Positions 18,378 through 26,250 of a DNA stretch of 40,759 bases are shown piece after piece. The stretch is from NCBI GenBank assembly GCA_016765075.1, contig JAESQP010000090.1, forward strand, positions 1-40,759, read 5' to 3'. Below the pieces are notes generated by a model that was not told the DNA's origin, did no database searches, and saw only the letters and a list, made by a program, of their open reading frames with translations. Both the position numbers and the translations under genes were made by a program. This stretch comes from Gammaproteobacteria bacterium. GTDB taxonomy: Bacteria > Pseudomonadota > Gammaproteobacteria > GCA-2400775. Each line of letters opens with the position of its first letter. Position 1 is the first letter of the stretch.

Positions 18378-18593
18378 GTGACTATGGAAATCTTCTCACT
18401 GTATCCCCGTCCTGGGCAAAGCCTGTTCATTGATCTTAAGCAAAAAAATACGGAAAAGAAGGCATCAGATTTATTTTCTGGTGGCCCTGTAGAGGTACTT
18501 TTTTGCCGTGCCAGCGATGGTAAAATTGCACTGAGTATTAAGGTGCCAAGTGAGCTGGATATTTTTTTGTGCGATGCCATCGAGGATGTGTGA
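18378..18593 (+). CDS. Small CsrA-like protein (divergent)
   Basis: 71 residues from a GTG with AAGGAAG six bases upstream (an in-frame ATG at 18384 would give 69). The sequence LYPRPGQSLFI matches the first strand of CsrA (LTRRVGETLMI), and PVEVLFCRASDGKIALSIKVPSELDIF matches strands 2-5 and the conserved proline of CsrA ([26 protein letters not shown]). A 17-residue basic/polar insert (KQKNTEKKASDLFSGG region) separates the first two strands. Of the two RNA-contacting arginines, the N-terminal one is kept, but the position of Arg44 is a leucine. It may be a CsrA paralogue with altered RNA binding. Family assignment is my alignment by eye. Confidence 0.55.
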   Translation: MTMEIFSLYPRPGQSLFIDLKQKNTEKKASDLFSGGPVEVLFCRASDGKIALSIKVPSELDIFLCDAIEDV

Positions 18594-18620
18594 AGCTTTC
18601 TGGTATCGTTTTATCCCCAG

Positions 18621-19547
18621 CTATTTACCCCAACTATTTAACAGGGTTTGTGATGGCGCAAAAAAATAGCTACCACTAGGCGCATGTGAAAAATCCATCA
18701 GATGATCGTGCAGGCCATCACCACTTTCCCCATACATGTGCGCTAGCATTTTCTCATAAATATCTAAGCGTCGACTATAAGACAGAAAAAACAGGCCTTT
18801 ATCGCCTGATGCAGTGCCATAGGGCATGCTGTGTCTGAGAATCTCGAGTTCTTCACCCTTTTCCTCAATCACCACGCGGCTAATGTGCGCCGTGTCAGGC
18901 AGACTGTTTTCATTTAGCTCGACGCTATCAACCTTGGTGCGACCAATAATGTTTTCTTGTGCCGACACATCCAGCTTCTGCCATCTATCAAGATCGTGAA
19001 TAAAGCGCATCGCTAGCACATAGCTGCCCCCGGCAGAGGCAATATCTTCTGAGCCAATTAGGGCGACGTCACAACGTTCTTGTTCTTCTTCTGGGTTTTC
19101 AGTGCCATCAATAAAGCCAGTAAGGTCTCTATTATCAAGAAATAAAAACCCCTGCGTCTCATTGATAACACTGACACTATCGGACAGTGCTGCCAAGAGG
19201 TTTTGGCAAAGCAAAAAATTAATATCAACGGCGTTTGAATGACAATGAAAGAATAGATCTACTTCGCCGGCTGTTGCAGAGACTGCTCCCTGACCAATAG
19301 TTTTAAATGGTTTGAGTTGCTGTGGCATTGTCTGCGCTAATTTTTGCCAAATATTTGAGCCAAAGGCAATGCTCGCGACCAGGTTACTGTCGTTGTATTC
19401 GGCGCGAATATCTGCTGTCATTGAAGCTAGGCGATGGCCGACAGCACGTACAGTTGTGATGGGGTTCACAGTTCCGTTTAATCGTAGCGATATAAAGCTA
19501 CCGTAACGACCACTATGTGGAATAATAGCTGATTGCGGCTGTGACAT
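18621..19547 (-). CDS. Dyp-type heme peroxidase
   Basis: 308 residues from the ATG at 19547, which has GGAG 6 bases upstream; an upstream in-frame ATG (19592) lacks a ribosome binding site and would read through a tandem repeat. The diagnostic GxxDG motif is GFIDGTENPEEEQ (distal Asp), the proximal heme histidine is in AMRFIHDLDRWQ, and RTKVDSVELNENSLPDTAHISRV and GLFFLSYSRRLDIYEKMLAHM complete the family pattern (YfeX-like class). No signal peptide, so cytoplasmic. It oxidises dyes and probably porphyrins or other substrates with peroxide. Single gene, convergent with the CsrA-like gene. Confidence 0.93.
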   Translation of the reverse strand: MSQPQSAIIPHSGRYGSFISLRLNGTVNPITTVRAVGHRLASMTADIRAEYNDSNLVASIAFGSNIWQKLAQTMPQQLKPFKTIGQGAVSATAGEVDLFFHCHSNAVDINFLLCQNLLAALSDSVSVINETQGFLFLDNRDLTGFIDGTENPEEEQERCDVALIGSEDIASAGGSYVLAMRFIHDLDRWQKLDVSAQENIIGRTKVDSVELNENSLPDTAHISRVVIEEKGEELEILRHSMPYGTASGDKGLFFLSYSRRLDIYEKMLAHMYGESGDGLHDHLMDFSHAPSGSYFFAPSQTLLNSWGK

Positions 19548-19639
19548 TTTAACTCCGTTGAGGGTGTTTGACTCCGTTGAGGGTGCGTTCATTTGCGTTA
19601 GTGTAACGTCTAAGCAATAGACAGTGTAAGGGATTGTTC

Positions 19640-19690
19640 ATGCAGCAAGCACGCGCCAAATTTTTCGTTTATCGCTTGGCTCAGCGCTAG
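19640..19690 (+). CDS. Short leader ORF translationally coupled to the diguanylate cyclase
   Basis: A 16-codon frame, MQQARAKFFVYRLAQR, starts at ATG with AAGGG seven bases upstream. Its TAG stop (19688-19690) shares one base with the GTG start of the downstream gene (TAGTG). The downstream GTG has no ribosome binding site of its own, so re-initiation is the likely way it is translated. Could alternatively be a sequencing frameshift that cut off the true N-terminus. Confidence 0.45.
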   Translation: MQQARAKFFVYRLAQR

Positions 19691-20793
19691 TGGGAGCTTG
19701 GGTGACGCGGCATAGTGGCACACGCCCATCTTCGCCAGAGCAACTGCGCACACGGCTTGATAGCTTGCTGGCAGAGGCACGCAAAAACGAATACAAAATG
19801 CGTCGTTTCCAGGCTTTGCAGCTTAAGCTGTTTGGTTTGAACTCCTTACACGAATTGTTGCACGCTTTACTATGCCCAGATCGTTCTCAGTTTGATTGGG
19901 ACATTGTTACCATCGTGCTGGTCGATACCGAATACGAGCTCAGGCGTGTGTTGGAAGGTAACGACGATATATTGCAGTATCCAAACCTAAACTTCGTTGA
20001 TAACGATGAGGGTCTACAGTCACTTTTCCCACCTTTAGCACTTACCCCTATTATTGGCACGTTTAAACCCAATGCCTATCAAACCCTGTTTGTCCACGTG
20101 CAAGAAAAGCCAGCCAGCGTCATGTTGTTACCTTTGGTGCGTCATGGAAAACTTATTGGTAGTCTTAATATTGGTAGCGTTGATGTGCAACGTTTTACGC
20201 GTGGTTACCGTGCTGATTTTATGAAACATCTGGCGGCAGTGGTGGCGATTTGTATAGAAAATGCGATGAATATGGAGCGCATAAAGTTGCTGGGTTTAAC
20301 GGATACCTTGACCGGCGCCAATAACCGTCGCTACTTTGATCAGCGCTTAGAAGAAGAGATTGGGATATCGCGGCGCAACCATCAACCGTTGGCATGTTTG
20401 TTGCTGGATATTGACCATTTTAAACATATCAATGACAGCTATGGTCATCAAACAGGGGACTTGGTATTAAAGCAAGTGACACAGTTGGTTCGTACGGAGT
20501 TGCGTAGTAGTGATGTGTTGGCGCGTTATGGTGGTGAAGAGTTTGTGGTGTTGTTAACGTGTACTGATATAAGCGTAGCAATAGACGCGGCTGAACGAAT
20601 AAGACACAGCGTTGCCAGACAAACATTTACGAGCATCGACGGACAGGTGTTTCAACTCACTCTCTCAGTAGGTGTTGCAACAACCAGTTATTTGCCAGAC
20701 TGCGTTCTGAGCGGTGAAAGCCTTGTCTCCTACGCAGATAAGGCACTCTACTCAGCCAAAGAGAAGGGTCGAAATCGCGTTATATCGGCTTAG
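19690..20793 (+). CDS. DUF484-GGDEF diguanylate cyclase
   Basis: 367 residues. Residues ~15-200 form a DUF484/GAF-like sensor domain (helical start LRTRLDSLLAEARKNEYKMRR, then ASVMLLPLVRHGKLIGSLNIGSVD). A GGDEF domain follows: DTLTGANNRRYFDQRL, LLDIDHFKHINDSYGHQTGD, active-site GGEEF at 281-285, and C-terminal YADKALYSAKEKGRNRV. The inhibitory I-site RSSD (272-275) is exactly five residues before GGEEF, so product feedback by cyclic di-GMP is expected. No membrane helix. Start codon GTG overlaps the stop of a 16-codon ORF. Confidence 0.93.
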   Translation: MGAWVTRHSGTRPSSPEQLRTRLDSLLAEARKNEYKMRRFQALQLKLFGLNSLHELLHALLCPDRSQFDWDIVTIVLVDTEYELRRVLEGNDDILQYPNLNFVDNDEGLQSLFPPLALTPIIGTFKPNAYQTLFVHVQEKPASVMLLPLVRHGKLIGSLNIGSVDVQRFTRGYRADFMKHLAAVVAICIENAMNMERIKLLGLTDTLTGANNRRYFDQRLEEEIGISRRNHQPLACLLLDIDHFKHINDSYGHQTGDLVLKQVTQLVRTELRSSDVLARYGGEEFVVLLTCTDISVAIDAAERIRHSVARQTFTSIDGQVFQLTLSVGVATTSYLPDCVLSGESLVSYADKALYSAKEKGRNRVISA

Positions 20794-21179
20794 GGTCTGT
20801 CAGATCTGGTTGCCATAACTTACGAAAAAAAAGATCGCAATAATCATTAGTATCGCCAGGCTGTCAAAGACAGCATAACTCAATATATGCATCCTCATTG
20901 ATAATGGGTTATTTTTCTGACGATGCCAATAGTCAAGGCTAGCTATTGCCAGCTTAAGCGCGTTTTACCACAAATTGTGGCAACTGCACTGCGATAGTGG
21001 ATGATTTTAACCAAATCATAATTACCCATACGATAAAAGCAGCTTTTACAAGGTGGCACTGACAAGGCAGTAGACCCTAAACTATCAGCGTATGGTAAAA
21101 GTGGTTGCTGGCGTTTACTATGCTACGCTGTTCCATATGGCTTCTTATGCTGAGATCAAGGTAAACAGGAGCACTGAAA
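20794..21179. other. Non-coding interval, no gene seen
   Basis: 386 bp. I see short palindromes (CCACAAATTGTGG near 20970, and TAAAAGCAGCTTTTA near 21035), and the aggagc ribosome binding site of the GFA gene at the end. A 32-codon minus-strand frame (20800-20898) encodes one hydrophobic helix but has no ribosome binding site. Nothing else is supportable. Confidence 0.5.
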
Positions 21180-21608
21180 ATGGCTACGAAACAAAGTATC
21201 GACGGGCAGTGTTTATGCGGAGCTGTCACCGTTAAGGTGGCATCAGCAGAGACAAAATTAGGTGCCTGTCATTGTAATATGTGCCGACGCTGGGCTGGTG
21301 GCCTTCTCTTGGCGATAGATTGTGGTACACAGGTCAGCTTTAATGGTGAAGATAATATCTCTGTTTATGATTCATCTGAATGGGCCGAGCGTGGTTTTTG
21401 CAAGCAGTGTGGCAGCAACCTCTTTTATCGTTTAAAAGACAATCAACAATATATGATGCCTCCTGGTTTGTTTGATGGGTTTGATAGCCTGACGTTTGAT
21501 CATCAAATCTTTATTGAAGAAAAGCCAGATTATTACGACTTTGCTAACGATACGCATAATATGACGGGCGCAGAAGTCTTCGCAGCGTTTAGTCAAAAAG
21601 AAGATTGA
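21180..21608 (+). CDS. GFA-family (glutathione-dependent formaldehyde-activating enzyme/CENP-V) protein
   Basis: 142 residues with the three zinc-binding cysteine groups of the Mss4-like GFA fold: CLCGAVTVKV near the start, ACHCNMCRRWAGG, and GFCKQCGSNLFYRL. The first Cys pair and the CHCxxC centre are intact. Despite the name, most members have no demonstrated formaldehyde activity. AGGAG lies ahead of the ATG. It is followed 83 bp later by srkA on the same strand. Confidence 0.9.
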   Translation: MATKQSIDGQCLCGAVTVKVASAETKLGACHCNMCRRWAGGLLLAIDCGTQVSFNGEDNISVYDSSEWAERGFCKQCGSNLFYRLKDNQQYMMPPGLFDGFDSLTFDHQIFIEEKPDYYDFANDTHNMTGAEVFAAFSQKED

Positions 21609-21691
21609 TCTAGCCATCAGTTATTGTAATGGACTGATTTTAAGCAGTCGCTTTTCTGGTTCATCGCCCAAGTGTCGGCTATGATGCTGCG

Positions 21692-22708
21692 ATGCCTGAC
21701 CTGATACCTAATACGAACTCGCCTTATCAACACCTGACGCCTGATGTGATTTTAAACTCGGTTGAATCACTGGGCTATGTTTGTGATGGTCACTTGCACG
21801 CATTAAACAGCTACGAAAATCGTGTCTACCAGATTGGTATCGAAGGCAGTGCGCCATTGATCGCTAAATTTTACCGACCTGGGCGTTGGTCACAAGACGC
21901 TATTTTAGAAGAACATCAATTTGCCCTTGAGCTCACCGAGCATGAAATACCCGTGGTGGCGCCGTTATTACATGACAATGGTGAGAGTCTGCATCAGACG
22001 CTAACGCATCAAAACCAGAGCTACCAATTTGCCCTTTATCCGCGGTGCGGTGGTCGTTGGCCAGATTTAGATAGCAAACAAGACCGCGAGCAAATGGGGC
22101 GCCTGCTAGGCCGGCTGCATGCGGTGGGCGCCACACAGCAATTCCAATATCGCCAGCATATCGATATTGAGACTTTAGGTCGCAAGCCGCGCGAATTTAT
22201 TTTGCGTGAAAATTTGCTGCCCGATTATTTAGTTGAGGCCTATGACACCTTGACCCGAGATTTACTCGTACAAATTGAAATGCGTTTTGATTCACTTGAT
22301 TATTTACAGCGCATACGCCTGCATGGGGACTGTCATCCCGGCAATATATTATGGACTGACAGCGGGGCTCATTTCGTTGATTTGGATGACAGCGCCAGTG
22401 GGCCACCAATACAAGACTTGTGGATGTTACTATCTGGTGACGCAGATGAAACAGCACGCCAACTGGAAGAGTTTTTGACGGGCTATGAAACTTTTTTCAG
22501 TTTTGACCACAGCAGCGTGATGTTGATAGAACCCCTGCGCACCCTACGTATCATGCATTATGCAGCCTGGTTGGCTAAGCGTTGGCAGGATCCTGCTTTC
22601 CCCATTGCTTTCCCCTGGTTTGGTGGTCCGCGCTATTGGGAGGAACATATACTGAGTTTGCGAGAACAAGTTGCAGCGATGAATGAATCAGAGGTCTTTT
22701 TAAGCTGA
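21692..22708 (+). CDS. srkA: Stress response kinase A (YihE/SrkA)
   Basis: 338 residues, an aminoglycoside-phosphotransferase-fold protein kinase. Visible motifs: N-terminal YQHLTPDVILNSVESLGY; VYQIGIEGSAPLIAKFYRPGRWS with the ATP-binding lysine; EEHQFALEL (helix C Glu); catalytic loop RLHGDCHPGNILW; metal-binding FVDLDDSASGP; and the SrkA tail RIMHYAAWLAKRWQDPAFPIAFPWF. In E. coli SrkA counteracts stress-induced death acting against MazEF. Hairpins in the 169 bp after it (22755-22773 and 22779-22798) lack a T run. Confidence 0.93.
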   Translation: MPDLIPNTNSPYQHLTPDVILNSVESLGYVCDGHLHALNSYENRVYQIGIEGSAPLIAKFYRPGRWSQDAILEEHQFALELTEHEIPVVAPLLHDNGESLHQTLTHQNQSYQFALYPRCGGRWPDLDSKQDREQMGRLLGRLHAVGATQQFQYRQHIDIETLGRKPREFILRENLLPDYLVEAYDTLTRDLLVQIEMRFDSLDYLQRIRLHGDCHPGNILWTDSGAHFVDLDDSASGPPIQDLWMLLSGDADETARQLEEFLTGYETFFSFDHSSVMLIEPLRTLRIMHYAAWLAKRWQDPAFPIAFPWFGGPRYWEEHILSLREQVAAMNESEVFLS

Positions 22709-22877
22709 TATTTGGTGCTTATTCAGCCAGTATGGTCTAACCTAAATATATCTTGAAGGGCTTGAATCCCTTCGGTAGAGCTGGGTGTCTCCCCAGCTTC
22801 AACGAGAACAACGCCGCCATTGCAGTTTTATATAGAGCTTCCCTAGCTTAGTACTCACATTTACGGAGTTTAACGTT

Positions 22878-23408
22878 TTGCATTATCAACGATTATTTAA
22901 GGCAGCGCGCATCGTGTTATATACACTATGCGTGTTCACACTATCTTTTTATGGTTATGCCAGCAGTGATAACCCGGGTAAGGTCATCGCTGGCTGGGTC
23001 GAAAAGATCAGCTTAAAAGATCAGTCCTATGTGCTTAAGGCCAAACTCGATAGTGGCGCCGAAACCTCATCCATTCATGCCGAAGATATCGAGCTATTCA
23101 AGCACGAGGGTAAGCGTTGGGTTCGGTTTAAACTGCTGCTGGAGGACACAGATGGTAAAGCCATGACGCTTGCGTTGGAGAAAAAGCGCGCGCGTCGTGT
23201 CAAGATTAAACAACACAATGGTGTGCACGATAGTCGCCCAGTAGTTGAGCTCGATATTTGCTTCGATGGTCGCCCTTACGCAGTTGAATTTACACTCGCT
23301 GATCGCTCCGAATTTATTTACCCTGTGCTGCTCGGCAGGCGTTTTCTAGCGGGTGTTGCCGTTGTTGACCCAGAGGCGACGTTTTTGACTCAAGCTCGCT
23401 GCCAATAA
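22878..23408 (+). CDS. Exported retropepsin-like 'ATP-dependent zinc protease' (COG4067, RimB-like)
   Basis: 176 residues starting at TTG with ACGGAG nine bases upstream. A signal peptide (IVLYTLCVFTLSFYGYASS) is followed by a single compact domain: LKAKLDSGAETSSIHAEDIELF carries the DSGA (58-61) active-site-like motif of aspartic retropepsins, and VLLGRRFLAGVAVVDPE is the matching second motif of the PF05618 family. The old label 'zinc protease' is doubtful; the fold is aspartyl-protease-like. It leads a co-directional group with the 7-TM protein, ATP-grasp ligase and AspA-like gene, which is a known conserved neighbourhood. Confidence 0.85.
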   Translation: MHYQRLFKAARIVLYTLCVFTLSFYGYASSDNPGKVIAGWVEKISLKDQSYVLKAKLDSGAETSSIHAEDIELFKHEGKRWVRFKLLLEDTDGKAMTLALEKKRARRVKIKQHNGVHDSRPVVELDICFDGRPYAVEFTLADRSEFIYPVLLGRRFLAGVAVVDPEATFLTQARCQ

Positions 23409-23444
23409 GCGCTCTTGATAGTTACGCTGGAGTGAGAAAGCGCT

Positions 23445-24980
23445 ATGGGTAATATCACTGTAAAAATATGGGCCGTGTTGTTGGCTGGCCTGGGTTTGGT
23501 CATTTTTGCACATAAGCTATTCGATATCGGCTTGCCGCTGAGTCCCGATCAAGATACCGAGGTTTGGACAGTGCAGGCGCGTATCGCATTTGATGGCGGC
23601 GGCGGCCCAGCCAAGCTGGGGTTTCATATCCCCGCCACCACGCCGGGACTATCCAAAATCGACGAAGATTTTATCTCCAGTCGTTTTGGTCTTGCGGTGG
23701 ATAAAGAGGGCGATAACCGCAAAGTAGAGTGGGCTGTACGCAGAGCGCAAGGCCAACAGACGTTATATTATCGTATCTCGGTGACTAAAACTGACACACA
23801 GGTAGGCTGGCCATCAACGCCACGTTTTCCAAATGTGCCTGACTATGAAGAACCCTATGCCTCTGCTATCAAAGCGACTATTGAAGATGTGCGTAGCGAA
23901 TCAGCGGATGTGCAAAGCTATGTGCGCGAATTACTGGAACAGCTCAATTCAGTACAGCCCAATGAAAATATTGAACTGATTCGCGGTCGCGCTCAAAATC
24001 AAACGCAGTGGCTTGGGGAAATTATTAATATCCTCAAAGGCGTACGCATTCCGGCACGTGTTCTCTGGGGGATAGTACTATCAGATGCGGCCAATAACGC
24101 CAATTTACAAGCCTTATTGCAAGTGCATAATGGCAAGCGTTGGCTGACCTTCGACCCTATTAATGGAAGAGTCGGCGTTCCTGAGAATTTTCTTTCCTGG
24201 CGTGTAGGCAACGAACCTTTATTTGTTGTCGAAGGTGGCGGCCCTGTCGATGTCGTTTTCTCGGTGTCTAAAAACTATCGTGAATTAATTGATATTGCAC
24301 GTAAAAACGCAGAGTCCAGTAATTCGCTGTTAGCAGGTTTTTCATTATTGTCATTGCCACTGCAAAGCCAAAATGTCTATCGTTTGCTGATTATGGTACC
24401 TATTGGTGCATTAATTGTTGTGTTTTTCCGTACTTTTATCGGTATTAAGACCTTTGGTACCTTCATGCCTATTTTAATTGCGCTGGCCTTTCGCGAGACC
24501 CAATTACTCTGGGGTATTGTTTTATTTGTCATGATTGTGTCATTGGGTCTCATGCTACGTTTTTATCTTGAGCGAATGCGGCTATTGCTGGTGCCACGCC
24601 TGACATCAATATTGGTGATTGTCGTTATATTGATGGTCATTATTAGCATTATCACCAACGAACTGGGCGTCGATCGCGCGCTATCTGTTGCATTATTTCC
24701 TGTCGTCATTTTGGCCATGACCATCGAGCGCATGTCAATTACCTGGGAAGAAAATGGCGCAAGAGAAGCCATGATGCAAGGGCTGGGTAGTCTGATTGTT
24801 GCCTGTGTTGGTTTCCTTGTGATGAACAACGAAAGTTTGATGTATTTAATGTTTGTTTTTCCAGAACTGCTTTTTATTGTGCTGGCCTTGAGTTTATTAA
24901 TGGGTCGTTACACTGGTTACCGTTTATTTGAATTGCATCGATTCCGCGCCATGGTCACCGACAAAGATAAGACATCGTGA
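23445..24980 (+). CDS. Inactive transglutaminase fused to 7-TM domain, inner-membrane protein
   Basis: 511 residues. One N-terminal membrane helix (IWAVLLAGLGLVIFAHKLF) precedes a periplasmic region of ~270 residues whose second half (LGEIINILKGVRIPARVLWGIVL ... HNGKRWLTFDPINGRVGVPENFLSW) has the transglutaminase fold; the catalytic cysteine position is not a cysteine, so it is expected to be inactive. From about residue 310 a block of seven membrane helices follows (MVPIGALIVVFFRTFIGIKTFGTFMPILIALAFRE and on), the PF14402 domain. It likely binds a peptide or amino-acid ligand for the ATP-grasp partner. Its 3' end overlaps the ligase by 4 bp. Confidence 0.88.
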   Translation: MGNITVKIWAVLLAGLGLVIFAHKLFDIGLPLSPDQDTEVWTVQARIAFDGGGGPAKLGFHIPATTPGLSKIDEDFISSRFGLAVDKEGDNRKVEWAVRRAQGQQTLYYRISVTKTDTQVGWPSTPRFPNVPDYEEPYASAIKATIEDVRSESADVQSYVRELLEQLNSVQPNENIELIRGRAQNQTQWLGEIINILKGVRIPARVLWGIVLSDAANNANLQALLQVHNGKRWLTFDPINGRVGVPENFLSWRVGNEPLFVVEGGGPVDVVFSVSKNYRELIDIARKNAESSNSLLAGFSLLSLPLQSQNVYRLLIMVPIGALIVVFFRTFIGIKTFGTFMPILIALAFRETQLLWGIVLFVMIVSLGLMLRFYLERMRLLLVPRLTSILVIVVILMVIISIITNELGVDRALSVALFPVVILAMTIERMSITWEENGAREAMMQGLGSLIVACVGFLVMNNESLMYLMFVFPELLFIVLALSLLMGRYTGYRLFELHRFRAMVTDKDKTS

Positions 24981-25915
24981 AATGGTTTGCGACTCCGGGC
25001 CAGTTACGTGGCCAAGGCGTGATGGGGATGAACCAGCGTAATAGCGATTACATTATGCGTTATAACCCGCGCCATCTTTACCCGCTTGTTGATGACAAGG
25101 TGTATACCAAGCGCTTGGCATTGGCAAAAGGTATAGCTGTACCGCCGCTCTACTCTGTACTTGAAATTCAGCATGAGATTAAAGGTCTTGATGCTATGCT
25201 GAAGACGCATCAAGATTTTGTTATGAAGCCCTCACATGGCAGTGGTGGCAACGGCATTCTTGTCGTCGATGGTCGACTTGGTAATCACTATCGCAAAACC
25301 AATGGTGATTTGATCAGTTCGGCAGCCATTGGCCACCATGCCTCTAACATACTCAGTGGCATGTACAGCCTGGGTGGTGCTAATGACCAGGTGTTGATTG
25401 AATACCGTGTTCAGTTCGACCCGTTTTTTTCACACATCAGTTATCAAGGTGTGCCCGATATTCGAGTCATTGTCTTTCGCGGTGTACCGGTTGCCGCGAT
25501 GGTGCGGTTGCCGACACGCGCCTCTGACGGTAAGGCAAACCTGCATCAGGGTGCCATGGGTATTGGTATCGACCTTGTAACGGGGATTAGTAAGGGCGGC
25601 GTCTGTAACGATAGAGCTGTAAGTTGTCATCCTGATACCGGTTATGACACTACCGGAATAAAAATTCCACATTGGGACACCATCATGAAACTCGCTATTC
25701 GCTGTGCTGATACCGTTGGCCTGGGTTATCTCGGTGTTGATATTGTCATGGATCGTGATATGGGACCGTTAATGCTCGAACTCAATGCGCGACCTGGCTT
25801 GAATGTACAGATCGCCAATCAAACGGGCCTATTAAACAACCTGGGTAAAATTGAAAGTCTCGACAAGTTACCCGATTGTGTTGATGCGCGCCTTGCCTTA
25901 GCTAAAGCAGCCTGA
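24977..25915 (+). CDS. Alpha-L-glutamate ligase-like protein (RimK-related ATP-grasp)
   Basis: 312 residues from a GTG that overlaps the preceding stop (GTGA), so translation is coupled. Motifs of the ATP-grasp ST/RimK-related group: GQLRGQGVMGMNQRNSDYI, the ATP-binding lysine and glycine loop VMKPSHGSGGNGILVV, IRVIVFRGVPVAAMVRLPT, and the Mg-binding C-terminal LGVDIVMDRDMGPLMLELNARPGLNVQIAN. It should ligate an amino acid (family name suggests glutamate) to a carboxylate; the acceptor is unknown. Context with the transglutaminase-7TM and retropepsin-like genes matches an amidoligase system predicted from comparative genomics. Confidence 0.9.
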   Translation: MKWFATPGQLRGQGVMGMNQRNSDYIMRYNPRHLYPLVDDKVYTKRLALAKGIAVPPLYSVLEIQHEIKGLDAMLKTHQDFVMKPSHGSGGNGILVVDGRLGNHYRKTNGDLISSAAIGHHASNILSGMYSLGGANDQVLIEYRVQFDPFFSHISYQGVPDIRVIVFRGVPVAAMVRLPTRASDGKANLHQGAMGIGIDLVTGISKGGVCNDRAVSCHPDTGYDTTGIKIPHWDTIMKLAIRCADTVGLGYLGVDIVMDRDMGPLMLELNARPGLNVQIANQTGLLNNLGKIESLDKLPDCVDARLALAKAA

Positions 25916-25928
25916 GTAATAACCGCTA

Positions 25929-26218
25929 TAGTGTAGTGTAATGGATAAAGGGTGCCTATCAGCGTAACGAGAAGCCATTAGCTGCAAGGCGCGTTGCGCA
26001 GAGAATGGCGCGCCCTTTATAAGCAACGCACCAACAGTAGGCGCTTTAGGCGACGCAGCAGATGATGGCTTCTCATTACGCCCGAAGGGAGACCCACAAA
26101 TGACTCAATACTACGTTATAGCCTTTATCAAGGGAACAACCCTTCATTGCAGGCTACGCCTTGTCTTGAGTCATTTGTGGGTCTCTGATAGGTGCCCTTT
26201 ATCCGTTACACCACACTA
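25929..26218. mobile_element. MITE-like element with 34-bp terminal inverted repeats and two internal hairpin arms
   Basis: Terminal repeats 25929-25962 and 26185-26218 pair over 34 bp with three mismatches and both end in TA. Inside, 25962-25978 pairs with 26065-26081 (16 of 17) and 26089-26108 pairs with 26166-26185 (20 of 20). The right arm extends further (TAGCCT/AGGCTA and AAGGG/CCCTT). The 290-bp unit has no ORF. The fold is an outer stem opening to a three-way junction with two long arms. The boundary TA dinucleotides fit a TA target duplication of the Tc1/mariner/IS630 type, but the flanks are only two bases and that part is inference. Confidence 0.78.
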
Positions 26219-26250
26219 GGGAATCTCTGATCAATTCATGGAACACAATC

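Noticed and set aside
20800-20898. 32-codon minus-strand frame encoding a single hydrophobic helix
   Set aside because: The helix (SLAILMIIAIFFFVSYG) is plausible for a membrane microprotein, but there is no Shine-Dalgarno and no conserved neighbour to support it.
22755-22798. Two short hairpins (GAAGGG/CCCTTC and AGCTGGG/CCCAGCT) after srkA
   Set aside because: Neither has a T run, so I do not call a terminator; they may be chance or a structured 3' end.
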